Shown here: piece by piece, positions 22,679-34,071 of the stretch
How the letters are laid out: every line of letters begins with the position of its first letter
How positions within the stretch are numbered: position 1 is the first letter of the stretch
NCBI GenBank assembly: GCA_900239685.1
Contig: OENT01000302.1
Location: 72,291 to 136,290, forward strand
DNA length: 64,000 nt
Source: Rotaria macrura
Lineage: Eukaryota; Rotifera; Eurotatoria; Philodinida; Philodinidae
Direction: 5' to 3'
Notes under the pieces: generated by a model
Seen by the model: only the letters and a program-made list of their open reading frames with translations
What the model was told of the DNA's origin: nothing
The model's database searches: none
Program-made: the position numbers and the translations under genes

Positions 22679-23668
22679 TCAATCTGATGATGATGAATAT
22701 GATAATTTAAGAATCAATTGAAATTGGTATCGATATCTTTGACTGTGGATTTTTTGAAAATTGTTTTTTATACGATCAATTATATTTTCACTATTCTGTT
22801 TCACTCTGTATGCGTAAAGATAATATTTATATAAATGTAAGGATGGTAAATGACTATCGATCAATGAAGCAAACCAATTATAATTTAAATATTCTGAAAT
22901 ATGAGCATCGAAATCTATTTCATAGATTGTTAATTCTTCTAAGTTTGGTACACATGATAAATAATGATTCATAGCACAATTAGTAAAAGATTTATTTAAA
23001 CTTTGGAATTTTATCATTAATCTTTTAAGATTCAAATGTGATTGAATATAATTCAATTCTTCATGTTGATTGAGTATAGTAAATTCAAATGAATATAAAT
23101 TTGGACATAGTTCTAATATATATTTGTATGTTAATAGATCAATGTTGTCCATTTTTAAAATGGATAATTGCATTGTTTGTGTAAGATGTGGTATTATTTC
23201 AATTATTCGTGGTTCAATAAGAGAACATGCTTTCAAACGAGGAAAACCATTGGAAAATATCTTTTTGCACAAATCAGGAATATAATTTGAGAAAAGAAAA
23301 TGTTCATATCCAATAGAAAGATATTCTAAATGAGATAGACTATTTGATACGACTTGTTTTAATTGATTAGATGTCGGAGATAGCAATTTAAGACGATGAA
23401 GTGTCAAAAATCGACTTAAATCAATATCAACTGCATAATCTATTAGTAGAGTATAGACGTAAGGAGCAAAAGTGTCATAATCATAGCTATCATTTGAATC
23501 CAATTTGAAAATAGTAAGTGGAAGATAATTGACCGATTGAAGAAGTTGATTGAAGCGTAAATTCAAATTGTAAAATGCTCGAAAGAGATCTCGAGCATCA
23601 AAATATTCAAATATTTTAATGAGAAGTTCATTCGGTAAGATTTCTAATTGAGAGCAACCGGTATTCAT
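22679..23668 (-). CDS. F-box/leucine-rich protein (AFYNLN subgroup)
   Basis: A single-exon gene, 329 aa from the ATG at 23668 (MNTGCSQLEILPNELL); an upstream in-frame ATG at 23728 is less likely because CTATTTTGTAG, a splice-acceptor-like site, lies between them. The F-box covers about residues 7-50 (LPNELLIKIFEYFDARDLF, AFYNLNLRFNQLLQ). The remainder has Leu-rich strands with Asn/Cys turns: RLKACSL, LCPNLYSFEF, HLNLKRLMIKF, LSCVPNLEELTIYEI. It is a predicted SCF ubiquitin-ligase substrate adaptor (family knowledge), target unknown. It is closest in the window to the gene at 28654-29703 and the split gene at 35529-37550. Confidence 0.85.
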   Translation of the reverse strand: MNTGCSQLEILPNELLIKIFEYFDARDLFRAFYNLNLRFNQLLQSVNYLPLTIFKLDSNDSYDYDTFAPYVYTLLIDYAVDIDLSRFLTLHRLKLLSPTSNQLKQVVSNSLSHLEYLSIGYEHFLFSNYIPDLCKKIFSNGFPRLKACSLIEPRIIEIIPHLTQTMQLSILKMDNIDLLTYKYILELCPNLYSFEFTILNQHEELNYIQSHLNLKRLMIKFQSLNKSFTNCAMNHYLSCVPNLEELTIYEIDFDAHISEYLNYNWFASLIDSHLPSLHLYKYYLYAYRVKQNSENIIDRIKNNFQKIHSQRYRYQFQLILKLSYSSSSD

Positions 23669-24232
23669 ATTCTCGATGTAATAATCTACAAAATAGATAC
23701 GATATACATTAACGTGAAACATAAACATGTCAATATGAAGCCTGTGAATTCTTTATCTTTATCATGCATACATAGATGTATTTCAACCCACAGTATCCAT
23801 CAAGTAAATGGCATGGTAAAATGCTTGATTCCGTCTCGATTTTTTTTGATGAATTCTTTTGATGAATGTAAAAGCTATTGAATCAGCCATTGTACAGACC
23901 CTGAATGTTGCTGATCGAGAAACTTACTAGCGGCAGGAAGTGACAAGTATCTTTAACTTATAAACTTCGTAAAAAATTCATATTTATGCTTTATCAGACA
24001 TTCAAAGTTCGATTGAAATATAGTTTGGCAATCATCGAATTAAATTTAGAAGCTCATTAGTTGAATTCGAATATAAAATTTTGATCTTCTTTTAAAGAGA
24101 CTACCAAATAGGATGTGGTTGTGTGTGAAGCAAAATTCGGTGTTCATTATGAGCATGAATGAACAAGAATACAGTATTTTCTTCATTCTTAATCCATAAT
24201 AACATCTTCGACACTAAACCTATGCAATTTGC
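23669..24232. other. gene-free stretch
   Basis: Upstream region of the F-box gene; no coding signal or recognisable motif. Confidence 0.45.
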
Positions 24233-25882
24233 TAGGGATGTGCAGATTCAGGGTAAATACTGAAAAACCGACATCAGTGACACTGACTCAGTGCATTGCT
24301 GTAGTACTGATTACAATGTCATCGGTGTCACTGACATATCGGTTTCACTCACATCGACAACACTGAAAAGTTCAATCAGTGTTCACTGGAACACTGAGTT
24401 CCTGCATCTGTCGGGGTATGTCTTTCTCAAGATTACAGGTGATTTCGATTAGTAATTTTGAAATAAGGCACTTTATCTTTGCCAAAAATACAGTTAGTGT
24501 AGACGGTGTATAATTTTAAATTATATAAGAATTTTAGATGGATTGCATCGCTCCGTATTTTACTAGAATGCATACGGGAATACCGTCATCTAATTTACAA
24601 TCACTCAACCATATCCTCACCTGTTCTGGTATCTAATGTAAATTTCCTCATTCTGTCAGCAACGTTTAAGACAGGTTCAAATTTTGTTGAGCTCATATAT
24701 TTTCGAAGAAAATTGCGAGTGAAAGTTTTAAGGTGAAGTTTTTGCGGCTCACTCCCTCCCCCTCCNACAGCCCCCCCCCCCCCCTCATTAAAGACCCATC
24801 CCAATTACAGCCACTCAAAGCTTTCAGAATATTTCACGAAAGGATTACGTGAGTTCCACATTTCAGCCCCAAAGGGGCTGCGCTAACAAGCTTTATTCAT
24901 AAATCTAAAATTGAGAAATTTTTCGTCATTTCAATGAATTCATATCTGCACAACAATGAAATAGGGGGTGGTAATTTAGTGTCACTTTACAAGATAAAAA
25001 AAATGAACCTTTAATATATTAAGAAATAATGATAAGTAAATCATTTATCTTTATTTTCTAAAGATAAATGGTTTTTTTTGTAAAGACAACAACTTCATTT
25101 GTACTTATCCTTTAGTATAAAGGGGAACAAAGCTAAAGGGTCATCTCTATAATAAGAAGTTCGATTGCATTGTGTAGTTTAGATCACATAAATATAGAAA
25201 TCGGTCACTTTCATTTTAAATCTGTGGCTCTGTTGTATTCATCAGAGAAGGTTACAATATCTTAAGGTTTACCCATAGCTCCCTGAAGCCAATATGCATT
25301 ACATACTACCATGCAAGCGTTGTGATTCACCTGATCAATATGACTTTTTATAATGCGACTAGTTTGTACCATTTAGTCAAAGAAGCTAGTTATTCCAGAC
25401 ACACCTTGAACTTGAAGTATGAATTCCGTCTGTTGCTTGGAATTTTGTTTTTAACAGTTTAATCTTCAAAACAAGTAAAATTAATAGTTTCAAGTAAAAA
25501 GATAAAAATGTACAAAACATTCTCACGAAAAATCGAATTAGAATCGATTATTTCATTAAAAGTTGATTTTTAATGAATTATAATGAGATAAATTTATTCT
25601 AATTTCTCAAAATAAAAGACAAATTTTAGTCATTAGGAATTTGTCGGTACACCAGTGTTCCAGTGAACACCGATGTTGATGCGGTTGGTACACTGAACTT
25701 CAGTGCTCCACTGACCTTCGGTGTTTCAGTGAACACTGATGGAACTTTTCAGTGTTGTCGATGTCAGTGAAACCGATATGTCTGTGACACCGACGACAGT
25801 GTAATCAGTGCTACAGCGGTGCACTGAGTCAGTGGCACTTATGTCGGTTTTTCAGTATTTACCCTGATACTGCACATCCCTA
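24233..25882. mobile_element. hAT-like fold-back element with about 190-bp inverted arms
   Basis: The left arm (24233 to about 24418) starts TAGGGATGTGCAG and is repeated inverted at the right (about 25639-25882, ending CTGCACATCCCTA). The arms agree at about 85 percent by eye and are built from short CACTGA/TCAGTG-type motifs. The TAGGGATGTGC end resembles hAT-superfamily termini (family knowledge). The expected 8-bp target duplication is not visible (CAATTTGC left, GCATCATG right), so the two arms could also be two insertions. The interior (24420-25638) has a C homopolymer with an undetermined base at 24766 and no transposase. Confidence 0.6.
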
Positions 25883-26587
25883 GCATCATGCAGTTCCTCT
25901 AAACCCATACATCGTACTTACAATGCCATGGAGATTTACATTAGAGATGAAATGATTGTATAAAACGTTCACGCAATGTTCGTTTTAAGTGTGTGTACAG
26001 CGGAAGTAAGGTAATATTTATAAGTGTAAAGAAGAGATCTATAATAATCACACACTACCCCTCATACAAATAAACAATCATCTTCTGCTCTCGGATCACT
26101 CATCGAAATGTGAATAGTGGCCGATCCAAAAACAAATTAGTCGATAAAATCATAATAGAAAGAATCAAAGTTTCGAATGTGACGAATGAATCAAAATGTT
26201 GAAGATAAGAAAACCGAAGGCGGCTTTAGGGTGATGGCGAGGGTCTATTTGTCGAAAAGGGTACATGAGTGAATAAGTGAATGCTAGAATGTGATTAAGT
26301 TTAGGATAACTCATCCAAATACCGACAACCATTTTTTATGTTCTTTTTTTCTTCTGCCTCCAATCATGTTTTGAAAAAGTGTTTAGTCAATTTCAATTGA
26401 ATAGGATACTACAACACATATTTCAACTATTAGCATCGGTTTACACACACTCATATTACTTAATTTTTTTGCACGACCATCGCTGTTGTTGAACAATTCG
26501 TTTCTTTTTTTGTATTATGAATTTATTGACCCATTTAGTACACTCCTCACTCTCACTATGTTCGTTGATGGTCAATAAATTTGAACC
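25883..26587. other. gene-free stretch
   Basis: No coding frame or motif recognised; lies between two inverted-repeat elements. Confidence 0.45.
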
Positions 26588-26820
26588 GTGTCACATATGC
26601 AAGATTTTGGAGAAGTGCTCACTTCTCCCACAGGAGATGCCGCACCTCTCCCGGGAGCACTGCACTCACATTCATGAGATACAGCCATCTGTGATTCGAG
26701 ATGTATCATCTCTTCTACATATGCACATCCCCAGTACAGGATATTTACTTCTCTCACAGAAGATGCGCCATCTCCGGTGGGAGAAGTGAGCACTTCTCCA
26801 AAATTTTGGATATGTGACAC
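26588..26820. mobile_element. 233-bp MITE with 56-bp inverted repeats
   Basis: The left end GTGTCACATATGCAAGATTT and the reverse complement of the right end agree over about 56 bp with four mismatches, including the block GGAGAAGTGCTCACTTCTCC. The interior repeats the GGAGATGC/GGAGATGG theme. GC is well above the surroundings. Open frames on both strands here are by-products of the inverted repeat. Confidence 0.75.
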
Positions 26821-26896
26821 TGCTGATAAATTTCATACAAGAGTATAGACTTAAATAGACGTACACGAATAAATAACATAAATATGCCCCATACTA

Positions 26897-27821
26897 ACGG
26901 GTGGGCCATAAAGAATTACACTACTTTGTTGTCGCTATAACTCAGTGAGTTTCGACGCTATTGGTCACAAGATTGTTCTTAAAGATTCATCATTCAATTC
27001 TCTACAAACCCATGTGTAAAAGATTTTTGTAAACTATAAAACGACTAAGTTTTAAAACGAAGAAAAAAGGTCCAAAAATCTTCAACTTTCAAGCACAAAA
27101 AACGTTTTTCCTAAAAATGTTTTCCACGTTGGGAGCTACAAAAAACCTAAGTCTACCATATTAAAGAGTATTAGATTCTGGACAAGATTCATGTCTTTGA
27201 AAGTTTTCTTGATAAAAAAATGAGTAAAGAATTCAATATCAATTTTTCGCTTTTTCGAAAAAGCTCAACTTTCATTTCATGTGGTTGATGCTTGCACGAA
27301 AACGCATACCTTTCAGTAAAAAAGCGTTCTTTTTTGGCGATTCTTTTTTTCTTTGAAAGCTAACATACTAGACTACATTTCTGTACCCTCGTTCGAGTCA
27401 TGCAAAGGTTTGTTTGCGGTAGGCTTCCGTGAAAATTCAAATTAAGATGTTTTGGGCGAGTTTTCTGAAAATATCTATTTAATAGGCGAAGACCACTTTC
27501 AAAGAAACTTTTTTCAAGGATATCGGAAAGAGCGTATTTGAAAATATCAGAAAATGTATCTCCTGTAATTTAAGCCTGCGTATAAATTGTCGAAACATAT
27601 TCCAAATATGACTGCATGTTGAGCTTGAAAGTTGAACCATTTTCGCGTCTTTTTTCTTTATTTTAGAACTTAGCCATTTTATAGTTTATAAAAACCTTTT
27701 ACACATGAGTTTGTAGAGAATTGAATGGCGAATCTTTTTAAGAAGAAGTTGAACCAATAGCATTAAAACCGACTGAGTAATAGCGACAACAAAGTAGTGT
27801 AATTCTTTATGGCCCACCCGT
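26897..27821. mobile_element. non-autonomous TA-flanked DNA transposon with about 200-bp inverted repeats
   Basis: The left end ACGGGTGGGCCATAAAGAAT is identical to the reverse complement of the right end, and similarity continues for about 200 bp (TTACACTACTTTGTTGTCGC, ATTCAATTCTCTACAAAC, TCAACTTTCAAGC). TA occurs on both sides (26895-26896 and 27822-27823), the target duplication of Tc1/mariner-type elements (family knowledge). Length is 925 bp. No transposase frame is present in the 500-bp centre, so it needs a helper in trans. Confidence 0.82.
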
Positions 27822-27823
27822 TA

Positions 27824-28653
27824 CATGCAGTTACTATAAATTAATATAAGAATTTTCTAAACTAATAATTGTTTGTTGAATGGAATTCATCGGCAAAATT
27901 AAGCATCTAGAAAGAGAACAAAAACAAAGCGTATGATTTATTTTCACCAATAGTAATACTATTGTCGAATAAACAAAAATATATTTTATTTGTCTTCCAT
28001 AGTGAATAAATAAGTTTTACAAATAAAAATAAGAATTTCATTTCAAATCGAATTTCACAATAATATAAAAATTTTTCATGAATTAATATTAAGATTTGGA
28101 TATCATCTCATTTGTCTTTGATTTTGAATATTACATTGCAATTGAAAAATTCGTATGAACTAGATAAAACGGAAGAAACAATCGAAAAAAAAACAAATGA
28201 TTACAATAAATGCTCGCTGAATCGTACAGAAAAAATCAGCATTTCATTTGTCAAGAATGAAACATATTCGATTCAGATGAATGAAATAATTTATTTCTAA
28301 GAGATATGATCGATGTCGATGTCATCTGCATTCATCCTCATAAAAATGTATGAATCTTATGAGAAAAAGGAATCTTATCTTAGGCAAATGTTTTACAAGT
28401 CAGGTGAAACGCGTGTGTAGATTCTATTGCTAAGCTAGTAAATTAAAATCACTCGTATAATAGATTCTTCGTAATGAAAATAGTGTTAATTAAAATAGAT
28501 GCATGATAACATACTTTAACAGTAGATCTAGTTCATGTGCATTTATTATTACTTATTTTATGTACAAACTGATATTGATTTTTTTTCCATTAGTAATTTA
28601 TTAGTAGTAATTATATATACAAAAGAGACGTTGTAAATTTCACCGAGAGAATA
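27824..28653. other. gene-free stretch
   Basis: Very AT-rich sequence downstream of the F-box gene; nothing recognised. Confidence 0.45.
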
Positions 28654-29703
28654 CTATTGTTCATCTGATTCATCAGATGAATCGGTCGATTCGCAATACT
28701 GGTAATGTTGAAAGTTTTTTCTATCAAAAATAAGTCGAGATCGATAGTGATTTTTATGCATTGTTTTAAAGCGTTGTTGTAGTTTATGAAATGTATTTTC
28801 ATCGAATGGTTTATCGATTCTTTTTGCTCGAAAGACAGGTAGATGAAAATTAAATTGACACAGTAATGGTAAATGAACATAAATTGTTGATGCAAGCCAA
28901 TCGAATTCAAGAAGATATTGTACATTTCTCATATGAAACGTGGTTACATGAATGCTCAGATGTTCAAGATTTGGTATGCATAGCAAATATTCATTTAGAA
29001 TGCCGACATGTGATACTGGTCCAATATATTTTTCTTTAATAACCAAACGTTTAAGATTTTCATGATTTACATAGTGCGGTAGAACAGTCGGTGTTTGGAA
29101 GATTTTTTCCTCAAGAAAATAAAAAAAACTTAAATTCGGACATGCTGATAAAATACCGATATAAGTAAATAAACCAATATGTCCAACTTTTAATCGACGC
29201 AATGAGAATAATTTAGTCCAACGTTCTGATTTCTGAATTGTTGATGTTTGCGGAAGCGAACAATATTTTAAAGATGGAAAACTATTCGAAAATATGGGTT
29301 CATGTAGACGATTTATCGAAAATAAAGAAAACGAACCTTTCAAAATAATTGAAAGATATTCAAGATAGGGTAGGATAAGAGTTTCGAGTTTATACGGTCT
29401 AGTATATGGTAAACAAATTAATATAAGACGACGAATTGTCGTAAAATGATTGAGTATAACATCTGTCTTGAATTTAACAATCAATGTGTGAATATGAGGA
29501 AGAAAATCTCTATCGTCGACTATTTGATCACGATCACGAATCGATAGTATAAGACATAGTTCATTGAGTGATTGTAGAAGTTCATTAAACCGTGAATTAA
29601 GATTATAAAACGCTCGAAAAAGATCTCGAGCATCGAGATATTCAAAAGTTTCGATCAAAATTTCATTCGGTAAAGATTCCAACTGCATTCGAACATGATT
29701 CAT
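28654..29703 (-). CDS. F-box/leucine-rich protein (AFYNLN subgroup)
   Basis: A single-exon gene of 349 aa. The F-box covers about residues 6-50 (LESLPNEILIETFEYLDARD, AFYNLNSRFNELLQSL). Leu-rich strands follow: IHTLIVKF, TIRRLILICLPY, LPYLEYLSI, SLRRLKVGHIGL, ACPNLSFFYF, ENLKRLVIKE, CIPNLEHLSIHV. The C-terminus is acidic and Ser-rich (ESTDSSDESDEQ), unlike the other members. GTTTTGTAG, acceptor-like, stands 15 bases before the ATG. It is predicted to bind SKP1 in a cullin ligase; the substrate is unknown. Confidence 0.86.
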   Translation of the reverse strand: MNHVRMQLESLPNEILIETFEYLDARDLFRAFYNLNSRFNELLQSLNELCLILSIRDRDQIVDDRDFLPHIHTLIVKFKTDVILNHFTTIRRLILICLPYTRPYKLETLILPYLEYLSIILKGSFSLFSINRLHEPIFSNSFPSLKYCSLPQTSTIQKSERWTKLFSLRRLKVGHIGLFTYIGILSACPNLSFFYFLEEKIFQTPTVLPHYVNHENLKRLVIKEKYIGPVSHVGILNEYLLCIPNLEHLSIHVTTFHMRNVQYLLEFDWLASTIYVHLPLLCQFNFHLPVFRAKRIDKPFDENTFHKLQQRFKTMHKNHYRSRLIFDRKNFQHYQYCESTDSSDESDEQ

Positions 29704-31713
29704 TTGATCAATGTTTATCTACAAAACAAAGATAAACATATTTTCATCTTCGAGAACGCATAGATGTCCACTAAAATTTGTTTTTGTAAATGTAAAAATG
29801 CATGCTAGGTTAATAAAAAAATATTTGTATTTCTTGATTATGAATAAGATCATGAAATTGACTTTGTTCAATCACATATTTATACATTGTCATTATTTTA
29901 CTTGCAGTTAAGTTTTATGGAATGCAAACGTTTTTTCCATAGGAGTTTAAATGAGTTCATGAAAAAAAAAACTTTTCTTAAAGTTCGGGGTGAAATGAAC
30001 TGTATGAATGCAATCAAAGCTATTTTCAACAGTGAAGATACGAAAATGATTAAGAAGAGTGCTCAAAGAATCGATCATTCAAAAACGACGACTTTTAATA
30101 TAGTCACCAAAAGAATAAAAAATTGTGTAAATATTGCCTTTCTCCTACTGTTATCAATTGCTAGATACTACAAAAACAGTTTTCATAGTTTTGATAATTA
30201 AAGAATTGTTGTTCTTCAACGAAATTTTTTTTAGTTCAGTTCCTTCTATATTTATCAAGATTATAGCTCTCGAGAGAATATTAACATATTTCAGAACTTT
30301 TCTTTCGTTTAAAGTTCCGTCCGATTCAATTTCAAATGCATGATCTATCTCCTGAAAAATAAATCGCTATGATAATATATTCGACTCGAAACTACTTATA
30401 ATGTAATACAATAATTAGGTTGATAAATACATGATATGAGACAATAGTGACCTGGAAAAATTGATTCGTTATTATCATGATGATCATCGTCAAAAATTAA
30501 GATCAACAATGATTGAGAGATAAGTGAACTAACTAGAATTCTACATTCAAATAGGCACTTATCTTTCATTCTTAAAAAGAATCGATTCCAAAATTTTTGA
30601 TGTTTATGATTCACCTAATTCATTCTATCATCTGAATATCTGTTTTAATATATTAGTATTTCGACCCAAAAACTTTACTACATCTTATGTCGATGGATTA
30701 ATAATTATCGATCGTTAAATACATATGAATTTCAAATTATTCCTGCATGTTTGCTAGTTGAATATTCAGTAATCAATTACTTCAAAATGTTTCTTTGACA
30801 TGTTGAAAAAAATAGAAAACCATTATAAACGAATGAAAATCCATCAAAATCTTACGTCAATAACAATTTATTTTTGAATACAGACAATCATCATAATGAT
30901 ATTTATGCATCTGTATGTTTACATCAAACTTTGATTTACTACGTCCTTAATATACATCATTAGTTGAATCAGAAAATGAGTACTAACAAAACAAGCTAAC
31001 AAATTATCAATCGAAGACATTTACATAGAAGTTTCTATAACTAGAAGAGAAAACCATGTTGAAGAATATTGGACCTACATAAAACTATCCATTGGTTCTC
31101 AGAACTAAAACCAAGAGAAGCAAATTATTCTTTCTTTTAGTTTTAGTAGCTCTTTATCTATCTTATAGTACTGAGGTAAACGAAGATTCGCATGAGTATG
31201 TATATTTTACAGTCTTGGATTGGGAGATTGGGTAACGGGCATCATCTAATTACGCAGCGTCAGAACGAAAGTACGAGAGAAGTATTACTGATTACAATGT
31301 GTTATCGTAACTATCTTTTTCTTGTGATTTATACAATGGCACTTCTCCTTACTTCCGGAACTGAAATATCTTAGATGATACATATGCACATACGAACATT
31401 CCTTCACTTAAACCATAAATCATAAGAATAAGAACTATTATCGAATGTCAGCAAGTAAACTACTATTCTCTTATTTGTGCTAATAGAGAAAAGCACAATA
31501 TTGAGAAACAAATATTAGTTGATGTCATTGTTTCTTATCATTATAGAAGATTATATGCATGTTTTTTTTTATCAACAAGATAGAATTTTTACTACACATG
31601 TACGTATATTTTCTATGCGTTCACCGTGAAATACGTTCCAGATAAAGGTGAAATTGAAGCTTTTGTTTTTTTTCTAAGATGAGAAGTAATTAAATGGGTA
31701 GAAGGGTATTGTA
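29704..31713. other. gene-free stretch
   Basis: Several short open frames on both strands (for example 29887-30343 plus) are Phe/Ile/Lys-rich chance frames. No domain, repeat or RNA gene recognised. Confidence 0.45.
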
Positions 31714-31902
31714 TTAATACATAGGCCAATTATGCCCTTGTTCATTGAAATGTTGACTAGGTGTTAGAGAAAAATAACCAAAGCTATGTCGACCGAATCC
31801 ATGTCTGCTGTTTAGTTCTTCAAACTGAGAAAAGTCAATTAAATATTTAAATGACAATAGAATAATGACGGAAAAGATTTTGATGTATTCAAAACAAGAC
31901 AT
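31714..31902 (-). CDS. possible small secreted peptide or terminal exon
   Basis: A frame of 62 codons. The N-terminus reads like a signal peptide (MSCFEYIKIFSVIILLSF). The C-terminal 36 residues have a different, protein-like composition (ELNSRHGFGRHSFGYF, then NEQGHNWPMY). A TTTTCTCAG acceptor stands just before the second half, so it could instead be the last exon of a spliced gene. Not recognised; it may be chance. Confidence 0.25.
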   Translation of the reverse strand: MSCFEYIKIFSVIILLSFKYLIDFSQFEELNSRHGFGRHSFGYFSLTPSQHFNEQGHNWPMY

Positions 31903-33189
31903 TCAGTGTTCAACAACGAATCGAACTACATAGTTCACAATTGATTCAGTGAGTCAAGCTCTTAAAATTACAACTATAGTTATGAATTAATTATTATTCC
32001 AATACATTACTGAAGCAGTTTTTTAAAGTGAGCCGAAATGAAACTTCAAAACGAACATTTGGCTTGAATCAAGTAGTATTGCTACACTGAATATTCAATG
32101 AATTTCTAAAAATGCAGCCAACTAATTAAAACCCCTTGTATAATTCTAAAGAATAACTTCTCAAATCATTGGATATATCTAGAATGAACCACACTAATAT
32201 CGATATTCATTGAATTTTCATACATAAAAGATGCGAAATACTACTCATCGAATCCTATCCATTAATCTTCTCTTTTCTAACTTGACTAATTTGGAAATTT
32301 TTCAAATATAAAATCGAACGCATGATATCCATGTGAAGATTTCAATAGCTTTAAACTAAATAAACATTTGTGTTGCTTATTGAGAACATCATATGGATGA
32401 TACTTTAGATCTCGTCTACAGTTATCTGCCATGATAATATAAAAATTGTATGAGATGTAGCATAGACAATCATCTATGAGAGTCCGTTTTTTCATGATTG
32501 ACAATCATCTTATATTGTATTGAAAGTTAGTCCATTCTAGTCCATTGTACAAGATCATGATCGAATTTCTAGTGTCTTGATCTATGAATTTTTTAGGCTA
32601 CAACTTTTCATGAAAAATATCTTCAGTTTGCTCTTTCCGAATTGTACAAAATAATCCATCGACGTAATAACAATTACTATATGGAATCTTGTAAAAGTTA
32701 GTCTTCTAGATGTAAAAATCTATCCTAATCATCAATTAGACGACCCTAAATGAACAACAAGAGTAGAAAAACACTTAGAAGGTGACCCACAATCAATTTC
32801 AATCTATCGTTAGATTCAATCGTATTTCCAATCGTCTGAAATTTGGATAACTTCCATGCATATTGATGTAGAATGTATATTTAGCTATCAAACTTTAAGT
32901 ACACTCAACTTTGATGCCTATGGACTATATGTTTCCTCTGAACTTTCTAGGGAGTGAAGAGGTTAGCATAATTATTTAAAATTCCCGTCCTAAACATTTA
33001 ATGGTGTAACTAACAAGAATATATATTATTCATTTATGTATTAGCAACAAATTATTACGATGTAGAGAAAATATCTTCAAGAGCTTCTAAGCAAAACAAT
33101 AGGTCGAGCATGATATCGATGTTTATTAACCTACTGAAAATTCTCGGTTATTTGCTGACGGTTTATGTTTTCAATGCAATGATATCCAA
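31903..33189. other. gene-free stretch
   Basis: No supported gene. An open frame at 32286-32504 (minus) has some protein-like residues (CRRDLKYHPYDV) but no start context or family. Confidence 0.4.
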
Positions 33190-34071
33190 TTACTATTCTG
33201 GTGTTATTGCGATTGATGACATGAAAACAGTCATAAAATCACTTAAATCATGGTAAATAAAGCTAAATGTTGGATGAAAACCAATAATATCTAATAGACA
33301 ATTTTCTAATTATCCTTTCGATGAATACTTAATATTTCTAGATTAAGCGCATCTTAGAAATGTGTTGTTCAAAACAGGAACATTCTCATGGCTGGCGATA
33401 GCATTATACCATGTTCTTAATATGAATTGTTTTAATTTCAAATGTCGCTCAGTCTGTAGAAATAATCCATTTCAACTAATAATACCCAAATCAAGATAAT
33501 TCAAATTCGAACATACCACTAAAGTTCTTTTAGAAATTGACAGTTCCATAAATCCAATTTTTAGAATGCGAAATCTTAGATATTGTTGCCATCCTTCTAT
33601 CTAACACATAATTTTGTAGCCACAAATATAATACGATTTAAAATAGAGGAAGATCATTTGAAAGCGTTACAATATTAAAATCAATTATTCTGTCTCTGGC
33701 ATGAACATATGTAACTAACGGCCACACGTTTGAGATTATGTTAAGTATCAGAGGTCAATTGTTTTAACAAATTATTAATTGGCTTGATTGGAATAAGACG
33801 ATTTATATTTGAAAATCAACTAAAATTCACACTAATACAATCGTCACCTATATAATATGTATATAAATAAGAGGAAAACAAATGAAAATTGTCAAGTTGT
33901 TTTTCTTATTGTTCCTTGTAATTGTCAAAGAAATATAATTTACAGATTTAATCAAATCACCAGTAGGATTATTTAAATTTGAAAAATCGTCAAAATAACT
34001 CTTTACCATTATAATATTGAAATATATATCGATGATTGATTCGTTGGGCAAACTTTCAAAAATGAAACCTA
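33190..34071 (-). pseudogene. decayed F-box/leucine-rich gene
   Basis: Translated piecewise on the minus strand, this stretch follows the AFYNLN-subgroup proteins in order. It begins FESLPNESIIDIYF and LIKSVNYISLTI (34071 to about 33910), the F-box. Next come LRFRILKIGFMELS and VVCSNLNYLDLG (about 33590-33480), equivalent to SLRIIKVRF..CPNLSYF in the neighbour. Then ERHLKLKQFIL and VPVLNNTFLRC (about 33455-33355), equivalent to HENLKRLVI..VGILNEYLLC. Last is YYWFSSNI*LYLP*F (about 33290-33240), equivalent to DWLASTIYVHLPLLCQF. The pieces lie in different frames with several stops, so the gene is dead. The conserved FYNLN motif is itself degraded. Confidence 0.75.

Noticed and set aside
24233..25882. 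Direct proof of hAT insertion by an 8-bp duplication
   Set aside because: The flanking octamers CAATTTGC and GCATCATG do not match, so hAT assignment rests only on the end sequence.
26517..26866. Open frames on both strands, one His/Cys-rich
   Set aside because: They are created by the inverted repeats of the MITE at 26588-26820.
32286..32504. 72-codon minus-strand frame with some protein-like residues
   Set aside because: No family, no consistent splice partner; could not be separated from chance.
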